From Euborellia annulipes (Eukaryota > Arthropoda > Insecta > Dermaptera > Anisolabididae), in the NCBI GenBank assembly GCA_023213315.1, contig JAKCPI010001707.1:62001-126000 (forward strand): a stretch of DNA of 64,000 nucleotides. Reading direction: 5' to 3'. A program made the translations under genes and the position numbers. This document shows positions 55,985 through 64,000 of this stretch, in pieces (position 1 is the stretch's first letter; the number at the start of each line of letters is the position of its first letter). The notes under the pieces are model-generated. The model worked only from the letters and a program-made list of their open reading frames with translations. It made no database searches and was not told the DNA's origin.

Positions 55985-56945
55985 TTTTTTTTTTTTTTTT
56001 ACTCGATCGGTCAATTCTTAAATATTGTGGCTCATTATCAAAAATTCTATATTATTAAAATGGATCTTGATTCGATTGATCAAGAAAACGCGCATGTCAC
56101 AAACAGAACTGGAGGGAGAATTTAAATGAAATGGAAACAACGATAAGGAATAAAATAATTGATATGATTAGTTGAGTTATAATCTATATCAAGGGTCGGC
56201 AACCTTATTAGGAACATAAATTAAAAGAAATACCTTTACGCGGGCAGAAAAGTCAAAGGTTTACGGATAATTAAATAGCAAATTAAAAAACTAAAATAAA
56301 AAAATCTGGTGTGACTGGTCGCACAGCACACAACTTTCTCTTACCCTTCGGCAGCGCCGCGGACAGACTTGACGGGCCCCGGGGCTACTTAATATTACGC
56401 CCCCCCCCCCCCCCCCCACCCTAAGTTTTTTCTAGATTATAGTGGCCTTCACGCCAACAATTTTTACTTTTTTAAACAGTAATAGCTTATAATATTTATT
56501 TAAATAAAAAAGTTATTTAAAAATTTGTCAAAATTTCCTAAACATAAAAGTTACCATAATTTATTGAGTCCAGACGGACAGTCGACTTCCGGGTGGTTTG
56601 GGGTGTATAGAAAAATTTTTGAAAATTAAGCACGGAAATCTGCTTTTTTAGCTATCCTGAGACGTGAAAAATATTATCAAACTTATTGATTTATAAGCAT
56701 TTTAAATTAAAAAATAAGTATTATGGGGCACCTAAGATGCGACGCGAATTTTGTCGTTTTCAGTTCATATTAGTAAAATCCGGACATTTCTCAGATCCGG
56801 ACGCCAAACCGTACACGTGTTCCAAATCCGGACTTATGGTAACCCGACCTAAACAGTAATAATAAAAATAATACCTAAACAGTTTTTATATTATGATATT
56901 TTTTTCCTCGCCTTGAGTGATGCAAAATTGTAAATTATAGATTCC
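55985..56945. other. Repeat fragments, no gene
   Basis: A half hairpin of the 680-bp repeat at 56304-56350 is joined to a family D hAT MITE fragment at 56365-56450. The remainder is AT-rich. Confidence 0.45.
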
Positions 56946-56948
56946 AAG

Positions 56949-57355
56949 CAAGGGCGGATCCAGAGGTGTTTCTCGGGGGGGGGGGGTAAACTGGTGTGGG
57001 CGTATATAGAAATTTTTTTCGGGGGGGGGGGGCTGTTCTCACAAGTTTTTCTACGAAAAATTTTGTTTTTCGCGGAACCAAAAAATTTTTCGTGTGCCGT
57101 TCGCGGAACCAAAAATTTTTCCCAGTCGGAAAAATATTTTACCTTTTTTTAGAGACACTAAATTTTTTTCGCCCGAGGAACCAAAAATTTTTTTATGTGC
57201 CGTTTGCGGAGCCAAATTTTTTCACATGTTCCGTTTGCGGAACCAAAAATTTTTCATGCTCCGTTCGCGGTTTCTAAAATTTTTCCCGTTTTTCCAAATC
57301 TCGGGGGGGGGGGTAAATACCCCTTTACCCCCCCCCCCCTTTGTATCCGCCCTTG
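56949..57355 (-). mobile_element. Composite hAT MITE A/B, copy A7
   Basis: Family A ends with the 8-bp duplication ATTCCAAG. The family B interior begins GGGCGTATATAGAAATTT and runs through several GCGGAACCAAAAATTTTT repeats. Mirror image of the copy at 50.45 kb. Confidence 0.88.
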
Positions 57356-57754
57356 ATTCCAAGTCAGCTTTCCTCGTTAATTCTGTTTCCACAGCTAGAA
57401 CACCCAGACTTAATAAACTGTCTAGAAGATCAAGAAAATGATTTTTTTGAATTATAATTTTTAGATTTTGAGCTTAAAGGTAGGTCCCGGGTCCCCTCAG
57501 GAAAAGTCGCGTAACTGATTAGTAGTAGTTATATTTTCTTCTGAAAATTTCAAAAACTTTCAGAATCAAAGATAAAATAAATTATCAATATTTTAACATT
57601 TGTAATCCTTAAAAACTTTGAAACAAAAGAATTATTTAAGAAGAGGAATGAAGAGCCAGGTATCAAGCATCTATTATTAAATCAAACATATTTAAAAATA
57701 TGATGTGTCTATATGAGAAGCAAATATCGAAAATTGATTTGATTGGAGAGTTCT

Positions 57755-57950
57755 CTTAATGGCCTTGCCATCTCAGTAGGGGGGAGACCTTTGCCTAGGG
57801 TAAATCTGTGTCCTTCTTCAGAAAATCGACGTCTTGTCAGTTTATATCAGCCATGATGGCGGCTGGTCACCTCGTTCTTCATCGTCCTCATTTACCAACG
57901 TTTTCTCTAGATATTTCAATTATTCAAAATTACCAATTATATATACTCCT
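57755..57950 (+). repeat. Block shared with 19.78-19.96 kb
   Basis: About 190 bp, clearly homologous to the 19.8-kb block: GCCTTGCCATCTCAGTAG, GGTAAATCTGTGTCC, CAGCCATGATGGCGGCTGGT, CTCATTTACCAACGTTTT. Here the ATG frame stays open further and lies directly upstream of the Harbinger fragment, so it may be that element's 5' region. Confidence 0.6.
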
Positions 57951-57965
57951 TAGTGTTTTTTTATT

Positions 57966-58314
57966 AACTGAAGACCGGAAAAAACGTTCGGTGCGTCGAT
58001 GTTGGAAAACAAAGTAGTATGGGAGATCTTCATTACTGGTGGAACTAAAATCTCAGCATAAGAGGCCAATATAAAAACTTTACCCGGATGTCGCCCACAG
58101 ATTTTGTTAACAATGATTGATTCTAAAATATCAAGACAAGATACTAGAATGCGACCCGCAATTTCACCGCAAGATAGACTGGCTCTAACACTAAGATTTT
58201 TGGCAACGGGAGAATCATATTCAGTACACCTTCAGAATTTCAAAACAGTCTATCTCTTGGATTGTACCAGAAGTTTGTGAAGCGATTATAGGAGCATTGA
58301 AAGAAAACATAATA
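57966..58314 (+). pseudogene. PIF/Harbinger transposase N-terminal fragment
   Basis: Pieces in different frames encode RKKRSVRRCWKTK, then KNFTRMSPTDFV, then RPAISPQDRLALTLRFLATG and ISWIVPEVCEAIIGALKENI. This is the N-terminal helix-turn-helix region preceding the DDE nuclease of HARBI1-like transposases (compare ...LALTLRFLATGDSY... and ...IVPE.C.AI...). There is an in-frame stop near 58016 and at least two frameshifts. The DDE catalytic part is missing. Non-functional. Confidence 0.8.
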
Positions 58315-58388
58315 GTGAGTTTCATATATTTTTATTTATTAATTGAAAAACAAAATTGCCATTCTAATTATGTAGTAAATCAAAATTT

Positions 58389-58597
58389 TTAAATCAGGTC
58401 ATCCATGAAATCTGAATCTTCAACTGAAGTTTGAAACGATTCTGAGGGCATAGGTGAAGTATATGGAGCAGTAGGGTAACTTGTTGAGGGATTGTGACAT
58501 CCTGAAGATTTAAATGATTGTGATGGAATAGGTGAATTATATGGTGCAGCATTATTGTAATAATTCTTACAATTGCTTGACACGGGCCCTCCACCAA
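58389..58597 (-). CDS. Unidentified Ser/Pro-rich open frame
   Basis: A 64-codon frame with two similar segments (NSPIPSQSFKSSG and TSPMPSESFQTSV) and an acidic end. It lies downstream of the coiled-coil exon at 58.7-58.86 kb and could be an alternative terminal exon of the THAP gene or part of a Harbinger accessory protein. No start codon context or acceptor that I trust. Confidence 0.25.
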
Positions 58598-58706
58598 ATC
58601 ATTTTTTTGTACTGATGATGACCAAGCGTGAATTAGTTTTGAAAAATAATGGGGACCATATATATATTTTGGAGAGTTCTCTTAATAATTTCGAATTATC
58701 AAAAAC

Positions 58707-58859
58707 CTATAAATTCAATAATTCGGAAATATTTTCCCATTTTTTCATTTCTTCTTTCAAAGCCAAATTTTCTTCAGTCAAAGATAAAAATTTATTTACA
58801 GTAGCCTTTAATGTTTCAGATAATGCCTCAATTCCTTCATCCGAGTCGATTTTTGATTC
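58707..58859 (-). CDS. Possible THAP gene 1 exon 3 (coiled coil)
   Basis: Acceptor ATTTTTAG, 50 codons, stop at 58707-58709. Phase fits exon 2. It could instead belong to another gene, because a transposon end lies between it and exon 2. Confidence 0.45.
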   Translation of the reverse strand, partial: ESKIDSDEGIEALSETLKATVNKFLSLTEENLALKEEMKKWENISELLNL

Positions 58860-60302
58860 CTAAAAATAATACAAATAATTTGATTAATTATTATATTAAT
58901 ATTATATACATTTAATAAAGGTACGAGGACAAGTCTAAGTTTATAAACAAATAAAATACATTCTTTATAGGTGTATAATGACATTTTGTTGCGTTTGTGA
59001 CAGGGCCGGAACTAGGAGATTTTTTAGGGGAGGGGGCAAAATTTAATTTGCGGCCCCCTTTTTTAGTAAATATTTCTTTAATGGGTCGTTTTGATATCTT
59101 ACCTACCCCAACATTAAAGTTGCAGTTGAAGGCAGGGGCGGATTAAGGGGGGGGGGGGTCGCCCCCCCCCCGAGAAGAAATTCAAACAGTTATAAAAACT
59201 AGTAATCTAAAGAAATTATGATTTCCCCTTTTTAATTTAAATTAAATTTGTTACCAATCAATTTAAATAAATAGGAAAGAGGTCTAAATGGCCATAGATG
59301 TCGACAAAGTCCTTTAATAAAAAAAATAAAATAAACCCCCCCCCCCCCCGACAAAATTGCATTAATCCGCCACTGGCTGAAGGACAAACACCAGTATTTC
59401 GCCCATAGGCTTTACATTGAAACGCTTTGAAATCAGGCTAATTTTCATATATAGTATATTTTTATTTTTTGTGACTATTGGTTCAAATATAGTATCAAAT
59501 AACTTTATTCTAATTGATATAGTTCTCATTTATATATAAACAAGTTAGTTTGAGCTATTTTAAAGGTAATGAAATTTATTCTTTTTTTTAGGCTAATGTC
59601 AAATTTTTTAATTAACCCATTATTTTCTTTATTAATCTTTATAGAAGGCATCTTTTTGTTAAATATTAAAAGAAGCAAAGTTAAATAAGTTGGTTCAATA
59701 GTTATTTATCTAAATATTTTAAAGGTAATGTAATTTTTTCATTTTTTTTTTTGGTAAATGTCAAATTTTTTAATTAATCCATGATTTTCTTTATTTATCT
59801 TTTTAGAAAGCATCTATATTATTATTATTATTATTATTATATATCGATGAGAAGGTTGAATCGAGCTCAGAATAAGAAAAGAAAGAAAACTTACCTTTAA
59901 TCGCTTTCTTCGTTTCCCTCGCTCGAATTTTGATAATAATGATTGACTTTCATTTAAATTATATCCCATGTTCAAACTAGGAACCCAGTCTGGATTTGTG
60001 TGATCTTCTAATTTTGCTGGTTCACCTAGTTAAATTAAGTGATTATAGGGGAGAAAAAGAATTATTTTTATTTATTATTTACCTGAGATAAAATGTTTAG
60101 AGCATACCCAAGAGTAAATGATCTTATTCTCGGTCAAATCAGCTCTTTTTATTGAATTTAACCACTTTTCTCTTCTTAGAGCTGACAGTTCGTTCAATTC
60201 AATTTTATGCCTATAATTTAATTTTGCGGGAATTCTGAAGAATCTCACTGCGTCTCTGTCTCCTCTACTGCCACATTTAACAACAGAACAAAATCTGGGC
60301 AT
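58707..60302 (-). CDS. THAP-domain protein, gene 1
   Basis: A spliced model on the minus strand: exon 1 60302-60083 and exon 2 60025-59895 are well supported; exon 3 58859-58707 fits in phase but is less certain. Together 167 aa. Residues 1-73 form a THAP zinc finger, a C2CH DNA-binding fold: C5, C10, C67 and H70, with P25, W47 and F71 at expected places. Exon 2 encodes the EPAKLEDHTNPDWVPS linker and a basic KRRKRLK segment. Exon 3 encodes a leucine-rich helix (ENLALKEEMKKWENISELL), plausible as the coiled coil common behind THAP domains. No DDE domain follows. Exons 1-2 lie inside a TIR-bounded element (59083-60771) while exon 3 lies outside it, which weakens exon 3. Confidence 0.75.
59133..59375. 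mobile_element. hAT MITE inserted in the left terminal repeat
   Basis: Ends CAGGGGCGGATTAAGG and (complement) CAGTGGCGGATTAATGC, flanked by GTTGAAGG/GCTGAAGG. The intact right terminal repeat of the host element shows the single-copy empty site. Its interior has an AGAGGTCTAAATGGCC block like that of the SINEs. Confidence 0.8.
59555..59830. repeat. Two-copy direct repeat downstream of THAP exon 2
   Basis: About 100-bp blocks at 59561-59660 and 59718-59815 share TTTTAAAGGTAATG and GTCAAATTTTTTAATTAA, ending GAAAGCATCT-like. A (TTA)n microsatellite follows. Confidence 0.7.
59895..60025 (-). CDS. THAP gene 1, exon 2
   Basis: Acceptor TTTAACTAG; encodes the NPDWVP linker and a basic end; donor GTAAGT in phase 0. 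The paralogue at 62.3 kb has the same exon boundary. Confidence 0.8.
60083..60302 (-). CDS. THAP gene 1, exon 1
   Basis: MPRFCSVVKCGSRGDRD to CSKHFISG. Ends at CTCAG|GTAAATA with one base of a split Gly codon. Confidence 0.88.
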
Positions 60303-60824
60303 CTTAGATATTCTGTGCTTATCTGGAAATGATTTAAAAACAAAGATCTTTATATGGTAAATGTACATCTAATAAATAAATACAAACATTATATCAGGAA
60401 TTTCTTGTTGTAATTTTATAAAAATTTCATTGTCTTTATTTATTTTTTAATAGGTTTTAACAGACAAGAGTTTCCAAAAATATTAAATAAGTAAAAAAAA
60501 TGAATTAGAAATTTTTACCTTAACCTAAGAAAATTGTTCTACCTTTAAATCAAATCAAATCAAATTAAACTTGTTTATAGATAAATAAGCACATATATAG
60601 ATCTAATGATCCTATTTTATATTAAATTTAATCAAATAGCTAAAAAAAATTACAATTTGTAAGCTAATTAGCCTGATTTCAAATCGTTTCAATGTAAAGC
60701 CTATGGGCGAAATACTGGTATTTGTCCTTCAGCTGCTATTTTAATGTTGGGGTAGGTAAGTTATCAAAACCATTGCCGCCCCCTGATATCTGCCGCCCGA
60801 GACACGCCCCCACTGCACTGAAAA

Positions 60825-61130
60825 GTGGACCCAAAATGGCGGCTGCGAGCCTTCCTTACTAGTATTGATGTACTTAGGCTATTTAGTTTTTTTTCTCAAA
60901 ATTCGCAGAGGTAAGAGAAAATAAAAATTACTGCTAGCACAAGGGATTCACCAATTTCTTTTTTTGGATAGGTTTAAAGGAGAAAATGGTAAGGATCTAT
61001 TGGGATCTATGGGAGAGGCGTGGCTTCACCTGGTGGCAAAAAATGAACTAGCGATTGTAGGATTGAATGGCTGAGCTGATACGCAAGCACTCGTGTTTTA
61101 TGAGACAAAAAGTTTAATTAAAAATAAAAA
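60825..61130. other. Spacer with GC-rich start
   Basis: Begins with AAAATGGCGGCTGCGAGCC, which looks promoter-like, then AT-rich. A fragment of the 680-bp repeat end (GGTAAGAGAAAATAAAA) is at 60910. No gene identified. Confidence 0.35.
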
Positions 61131-61431
61131 ATGGGTGTGACGATACAGGAAATTTGTAGGTTTTCTTCTGCCACACTTACTAATAGAAATTTTATTTGTG
61201 GAGATAATATTATTGATCCTGGTCATGTTTTAAAGTGAGTAATAGTAATGACAGTTTCAATGACAGACCAAATTCTTGCTTTCTGTTTACAAACAACAAG
61301 TTTACGAGAAGAATTTCATGAAATAAATGATCAAATTTCATAATAATAATAACAATTGGGATGGATTCTCGTATAAGGCTGGATTAGGAAGTACCTGTAA
61401 GCACATTTGGGGCTGTACTTTTATTCTGTAA
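61131..61431 (+). pseudogene. SWIM-type zinc-finger fragment (transposon ORF2-like)
   Basis: First part, 61131-61236: MGVTIQEICRFSSATLTNRN, then GDNIIDPGHVLK, ending at a possible donor GTGAGT. After a gap, pieces encode ILAFCLQTTSLREEFHEIN, and at about 61376-61429 YKAGLGSTCKHIWGCTFIL. This order resembles the SWIM zinc-finger region before YqaJ-type nucleases in ISL2EU second proteins. The CxC half of the finger is lost, and frames and stops interrupt it. Confidence 0.45.
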
Positions 61432-61439
61432 CCGCTATT

Positions 61440-62095
61440 TATGATATCTGATATGATGTTAGACAAAAAGTGTTTGGAAATATTTTATTGTGATAATAAA
61501 TACAAGATGAATTAAATGATAAATTAACTAAAAAATTAATACCGGTAAATTAAATAATAAAATTAATAATTTTTTTTTGTACTAAGCAAATATAATTGAA
61601 GATTTAAAAAATGATCACGTGAATGGTTTGGAGTACCAAATTAATCAAATAGCTAAAAAAAATACGATATGTGAGGCCTTTGCTCGAGCACAATTGTTTT
61701 GGAGAAAACAATGTAAAGGATAGGGGCAAAAATTAAAAAAAAGGCTTTTAAAATTGAAAGATTGGTTTTTTTAAAAAAAAATTATTTATAATTTTCACTA
61801 TAGCTGTCTTTTTTGTTGGGAAAGGTAATGAAATCGAACCGTTTCATGCTTAGATGCATGACTTTTACACCCATAAACACAAAGTAGATACCCATTGCTT
61901 TTATTTTTATAAGGAGAAAATTTCATATTTGTGAATATATTAGTGTATGTATGTCTTATTTATTAATCTAACAATGATGTGTACTCGTGGGTTATTTACT
62001 TTTTTTTAATCAAAATTATATCAGATGTTTAAATGTTATTGTCCCTTATATCACGTTAAACATATGAAGGTTTATCCTACAATGGCTAGTTCGAT
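61440..62095. other. AT-rich spacer between THAP-cluster parts
   Basis: No gene recognised. AATCAAATAGCTAAAAAAAA at 61645 repeats a segment at 60634, suggesting common ancestry of the two THAP units' flanks. Confidence 0.4.
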
Positions 62096-62099
62096 AGCT

Positions 62100-62828
62100 T
62101 TAAGCCACCAGGTAGCGTATTGAAATGCTAAAGATCCCAATAATGTTCATAATAGTATTGTAATAATGAACCTCTATATTTTTCAATTGAAGAGATGGTC
62201 GTTGAGCCTTCGTTAAACTGCTAGAACCTCTTTTTGAGGCTCTTTCAAATCGGGATGTCGCAGCTTTACTTGGCTGATGGATAGTTGATATATATCCCAA
62301 ATTCTGGTTGGGTATCCAATCTGGATTAGATTTATCTTCTAAAGCTGCTGGTTTTCCTAAAATAATATCGATTTCAAAAATTGATCTTCGATAATCATCC
62401 CAGCTCATTTTATATTTAAAAAAAAGTAATAAAAATAGGCTATTACCTGTTATAAAATGTCTTGAACAAACACGTCCATTTTTTAGATGAGTTTCACTTA
62501 GAGGACCTCGTTTCAAAGCTTTAATCCAGGCATCTCTTCTTTCTTTTGACAGTTCATATATTAAATCATTTTTGTGCCCTCGGGGCATGGTGTAGAGGTT
62601 AGCGTGCTAACCTCGTATACCAAACGTCGCGGGTTCGGACCCCAGGCAGTCCGATGATTTTATTTAAGCCAATTGGATACCAAATGACTTAAATAAAAAT
62701 GCCTGGACCCCTATATGTATATTTATCAATAACGGTTATCGTCTAAAGTCTTAAATGGCCTGAGTTGCCGAAAAGACTGTGTGAATGTGTGTGTGAGTGT
62801 GAGTGTGAATGAGAAAAAAGTGTGAATG

Positions 62829-62867
<39 letters not shown>

Positions 62868-62958
62868 TTTTGTTTCTAATTTTAGGAAAACGATAGAAAG
62901 ATACTCTATCTCTTTCAGAGCGCATTGCACATTTAACAACACTACAAAATTGGGGCAT
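62100..62958 (-). pseudogene. THAP-domain protein, gene 2, interrupted by a SINE
   Basis: Tandem paralogue of gene 1. Exon 1 runs from the ATG at 62958 to the donor at 62447 but is split by a SINE at 62576-62860 inside the THAP domain. The part before the SINE has MPQFCSVVKCAMRSERD with the first two Cys; the part after has RRDAWIKALKRG and CSRHFITG with the last Cys and His. Leaving out the SINE and one 13-bp duplication, the exon is 214 bp (220 in gene 1) and ends in the same phase. Exon 2 begins at 62356 (KPAALEDKSNPDWIP, same boundary as gene 1). Its end is unclear and no coiled-coil exon is seen. The interruption introduces stops, so it is probably dead unless the SINE is spliced out. 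Confidence 0.8.
62576..62860 (+). mobile_element. tRNA-derived SINE, family 1, copy 2, in THAP exon
   Basis: Full length with A-box-like GGCATGGTGTAGAGGTTAGC, B box GGGTTCGGACCCC, the GGCCTGAGTTGCCGAAAAGA block and a tail of about 40 A. Perfect 13-bp duplication AAATCATTTTTGT at 62563-62575 and 62861-62873. Confidence 0.92.
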
Positions 62959-62959
62959 T

Positions 62960-64000
62960 GTTTTATTCTAAAATACTAAATAAATATTCACATAACAAAA
63001 CATGCAAATGACTACAATCAAATCAAATTACAATTTTTTTAAAGTAGGCCTAACACAATTTAATTACACTGCTAACCCACTTGGAGATGGATTAGTGAAA
63101 AAATTGGGAAAAAAAAAAACAAAAATCAATTAGATTTAGAGGTGAGTAAAAGCATTAATATGTCAATTTCAATCATAGAATTTCAGGCTTGTATGCCCAC
63201 CACAGAGTATATATGCCCACCAGAGGAAATGCGCACCAAAAAAGACACTTGTTCTGAAATGTCAACTTTTTTGCATTATTTTCATACAGCTAGAGCTTTA
63301 ATTAGATTAAAAATCTTAATGAATTTGAATTCCTTATATTATTAAAAAAGTCCAAAATATATTGTTAAAAAGATAATTTTCTCATTAAAAAAAATATATA
63401 TTTTTTTTAATTATAATCTCATTCACTTAAAGAATATTAAAATTAGTAGTATTAATTATAATTACTATTATTATTTTAATAAAACTAATTAAAGTAATTA
63501 TATTTTTATTTAATTTTTGTTTTAATTTTATAATTCCAGATTTTTTGAAAAAGGGATTTAACTAAAATGAGAAGTCTCTATTTCTATTCCATGAATGCTG
63601 CGTCCATAGATAATGAATGCCGCGTCTCTTTATCTCATCTCTGACATGTCTCCGAGCTCACCTTACATGCCATGACATGAAAATGAATTCATTTCATTTC
63701 TCTCCAATTTAAACATATTAAGGTCAGTGATTCATTTAAATATTTATCTCATTTGTGCAGAATTAATATTTTCAATAAATTTCTAAAATTGAAATAATTT
63801 AAATATGCTAAATTCGTGTTGCAACAGGCTAGGCTAACCTTTGCCTGTTTGACACGTGTAATTCTCTTTATCATTTTTTTAATATTTTATTCACTCAAGT
63901 CCCTTAAAATTTTCTATTTGTTGAAATATTGATATTATTTCACATTATAATAAATCAATTCGGTAAGCCCATTCCCTATTTTTTATATTCAACTTTTAAA
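62960..64000. other. Right end of window, AT-rich
   Basis: A plus-strand open frame at 63142-63345 contains ACMPTTEYICPPEEMRTK but matches nothing I know. The rest is AT-rich with no repeat ends recognised. Confidence 0.35.

Larger units (their letters stand above)
59083..60771. mobile_element. ISL2EU-like DNA transposon carrying THAP gene 1
   Basis: Inverted termini of about 150 bp: GGGTCGTTTTGATATCTTAC on the left and (complement) GGTTTTGATAACTTACC on the right, continuing through ACCTACCCCAACATTAAA and CAGTATTTCGCCCATAGG. AT flanks both ends. The uninterrupted family C MITE supplies the empty site. THAP domains and 2-bp target duplications are features reported for ISL2EU/IS4EU transposons. 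No DDE or YqaJ domain is visible inside, so this copy looks non-autonomous. Confidence 0.65.
59003..60820. mobile_element. hAT MITE family C copy split by the THAP element
   Basis: The left half begins CAGGGCCGGAACTAGG at 59003 and runs to TTTCTTTAAT at 59082. The right half resumes at 60772 with ATTGCCGCCCCCTGATATCT and fades after 60820. Together they reproduce the order of copy C1 at 45.14 kb, so the THAP element inserted into a pre-existing MITE. Confidence 0.65.

Noticed and set aside
58573..58863. Plus-strand frame of 96 codons
   Set aside because: Opposite strand of the better supported coiled-coil exon.
63142..63345. Plus-strand frame of 67 codons
   Set aside because: No recognisable domain or supporting context.

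Overview
The window is eukaryotic, from an AT-rich, repeat-laden animal genome. It has spliced genes with GT/AG introns, tRNA-derived SINEs, gypsy/errantivirus-like LTR relics, hAT, Harbinger and THAP-type DNA transposons and a CR1/L2-type LINE tail. A sigma-class GST and errantivirus-like elements point to an arthropod or a close invertebrate, but I cannot name the species.

0-15.5 kb is a graveyard of LTR elements, mostly on the minus strand. It holds gag and env fragments of at least three errantivirus-like proviruses with pol almost entirely lost, a class of about 0.9-kb LTR-like repeats, two solo LTRs that each carry a 4-bp target duplication, and a degraded Tc1 transposase. 15.5-27.6 kb is gene-poor. 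Its most notable content is a series of palindromic repeats that carry hammerhead-ribozyme-like motifs.

27.6-32.5 kb holds a complete four-coding-exon MARCH2/3-type membrane E3 ubiquitin ligase gene (minus strand, 252 aa). 35.1-41.4 kb holds a complete four-coding-exon sigma-class glutathione S-transferase gene (minus strand, 203 aa). Its first intron of about 5.4 kb contains tandem repeat units of about 680 bp, a hAT MITE, a SINE and a LINE tail. 42-57.4 kb is nested MITEs, SINEs and repeat fragments, many datable by intact 8-bp target duplications. The largest is a 2.1-kb hAT-like element at 47.58-49.68 kb.

57.7-63 kb is a cluster of transposase-related genes: a broken PIF/Harbinger nuclease (plus strand), two tandem THAP-domain genes (minus strand) and a decayed SWIM-type fragment (plus strand). 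THAP gene 1 lies inside an element with about 150-bp terminal inverted repeats and an AT target duplication, as in ISL2EU/IS4EU transposons. THAP gene 2 is interrupted inside its THAP domain by a SINE whose target duplication is still perfect. The two host-type genes (MARCH and GST) are otherwise ordinary single-copy genes. Nearly everything else is mobile DNA.
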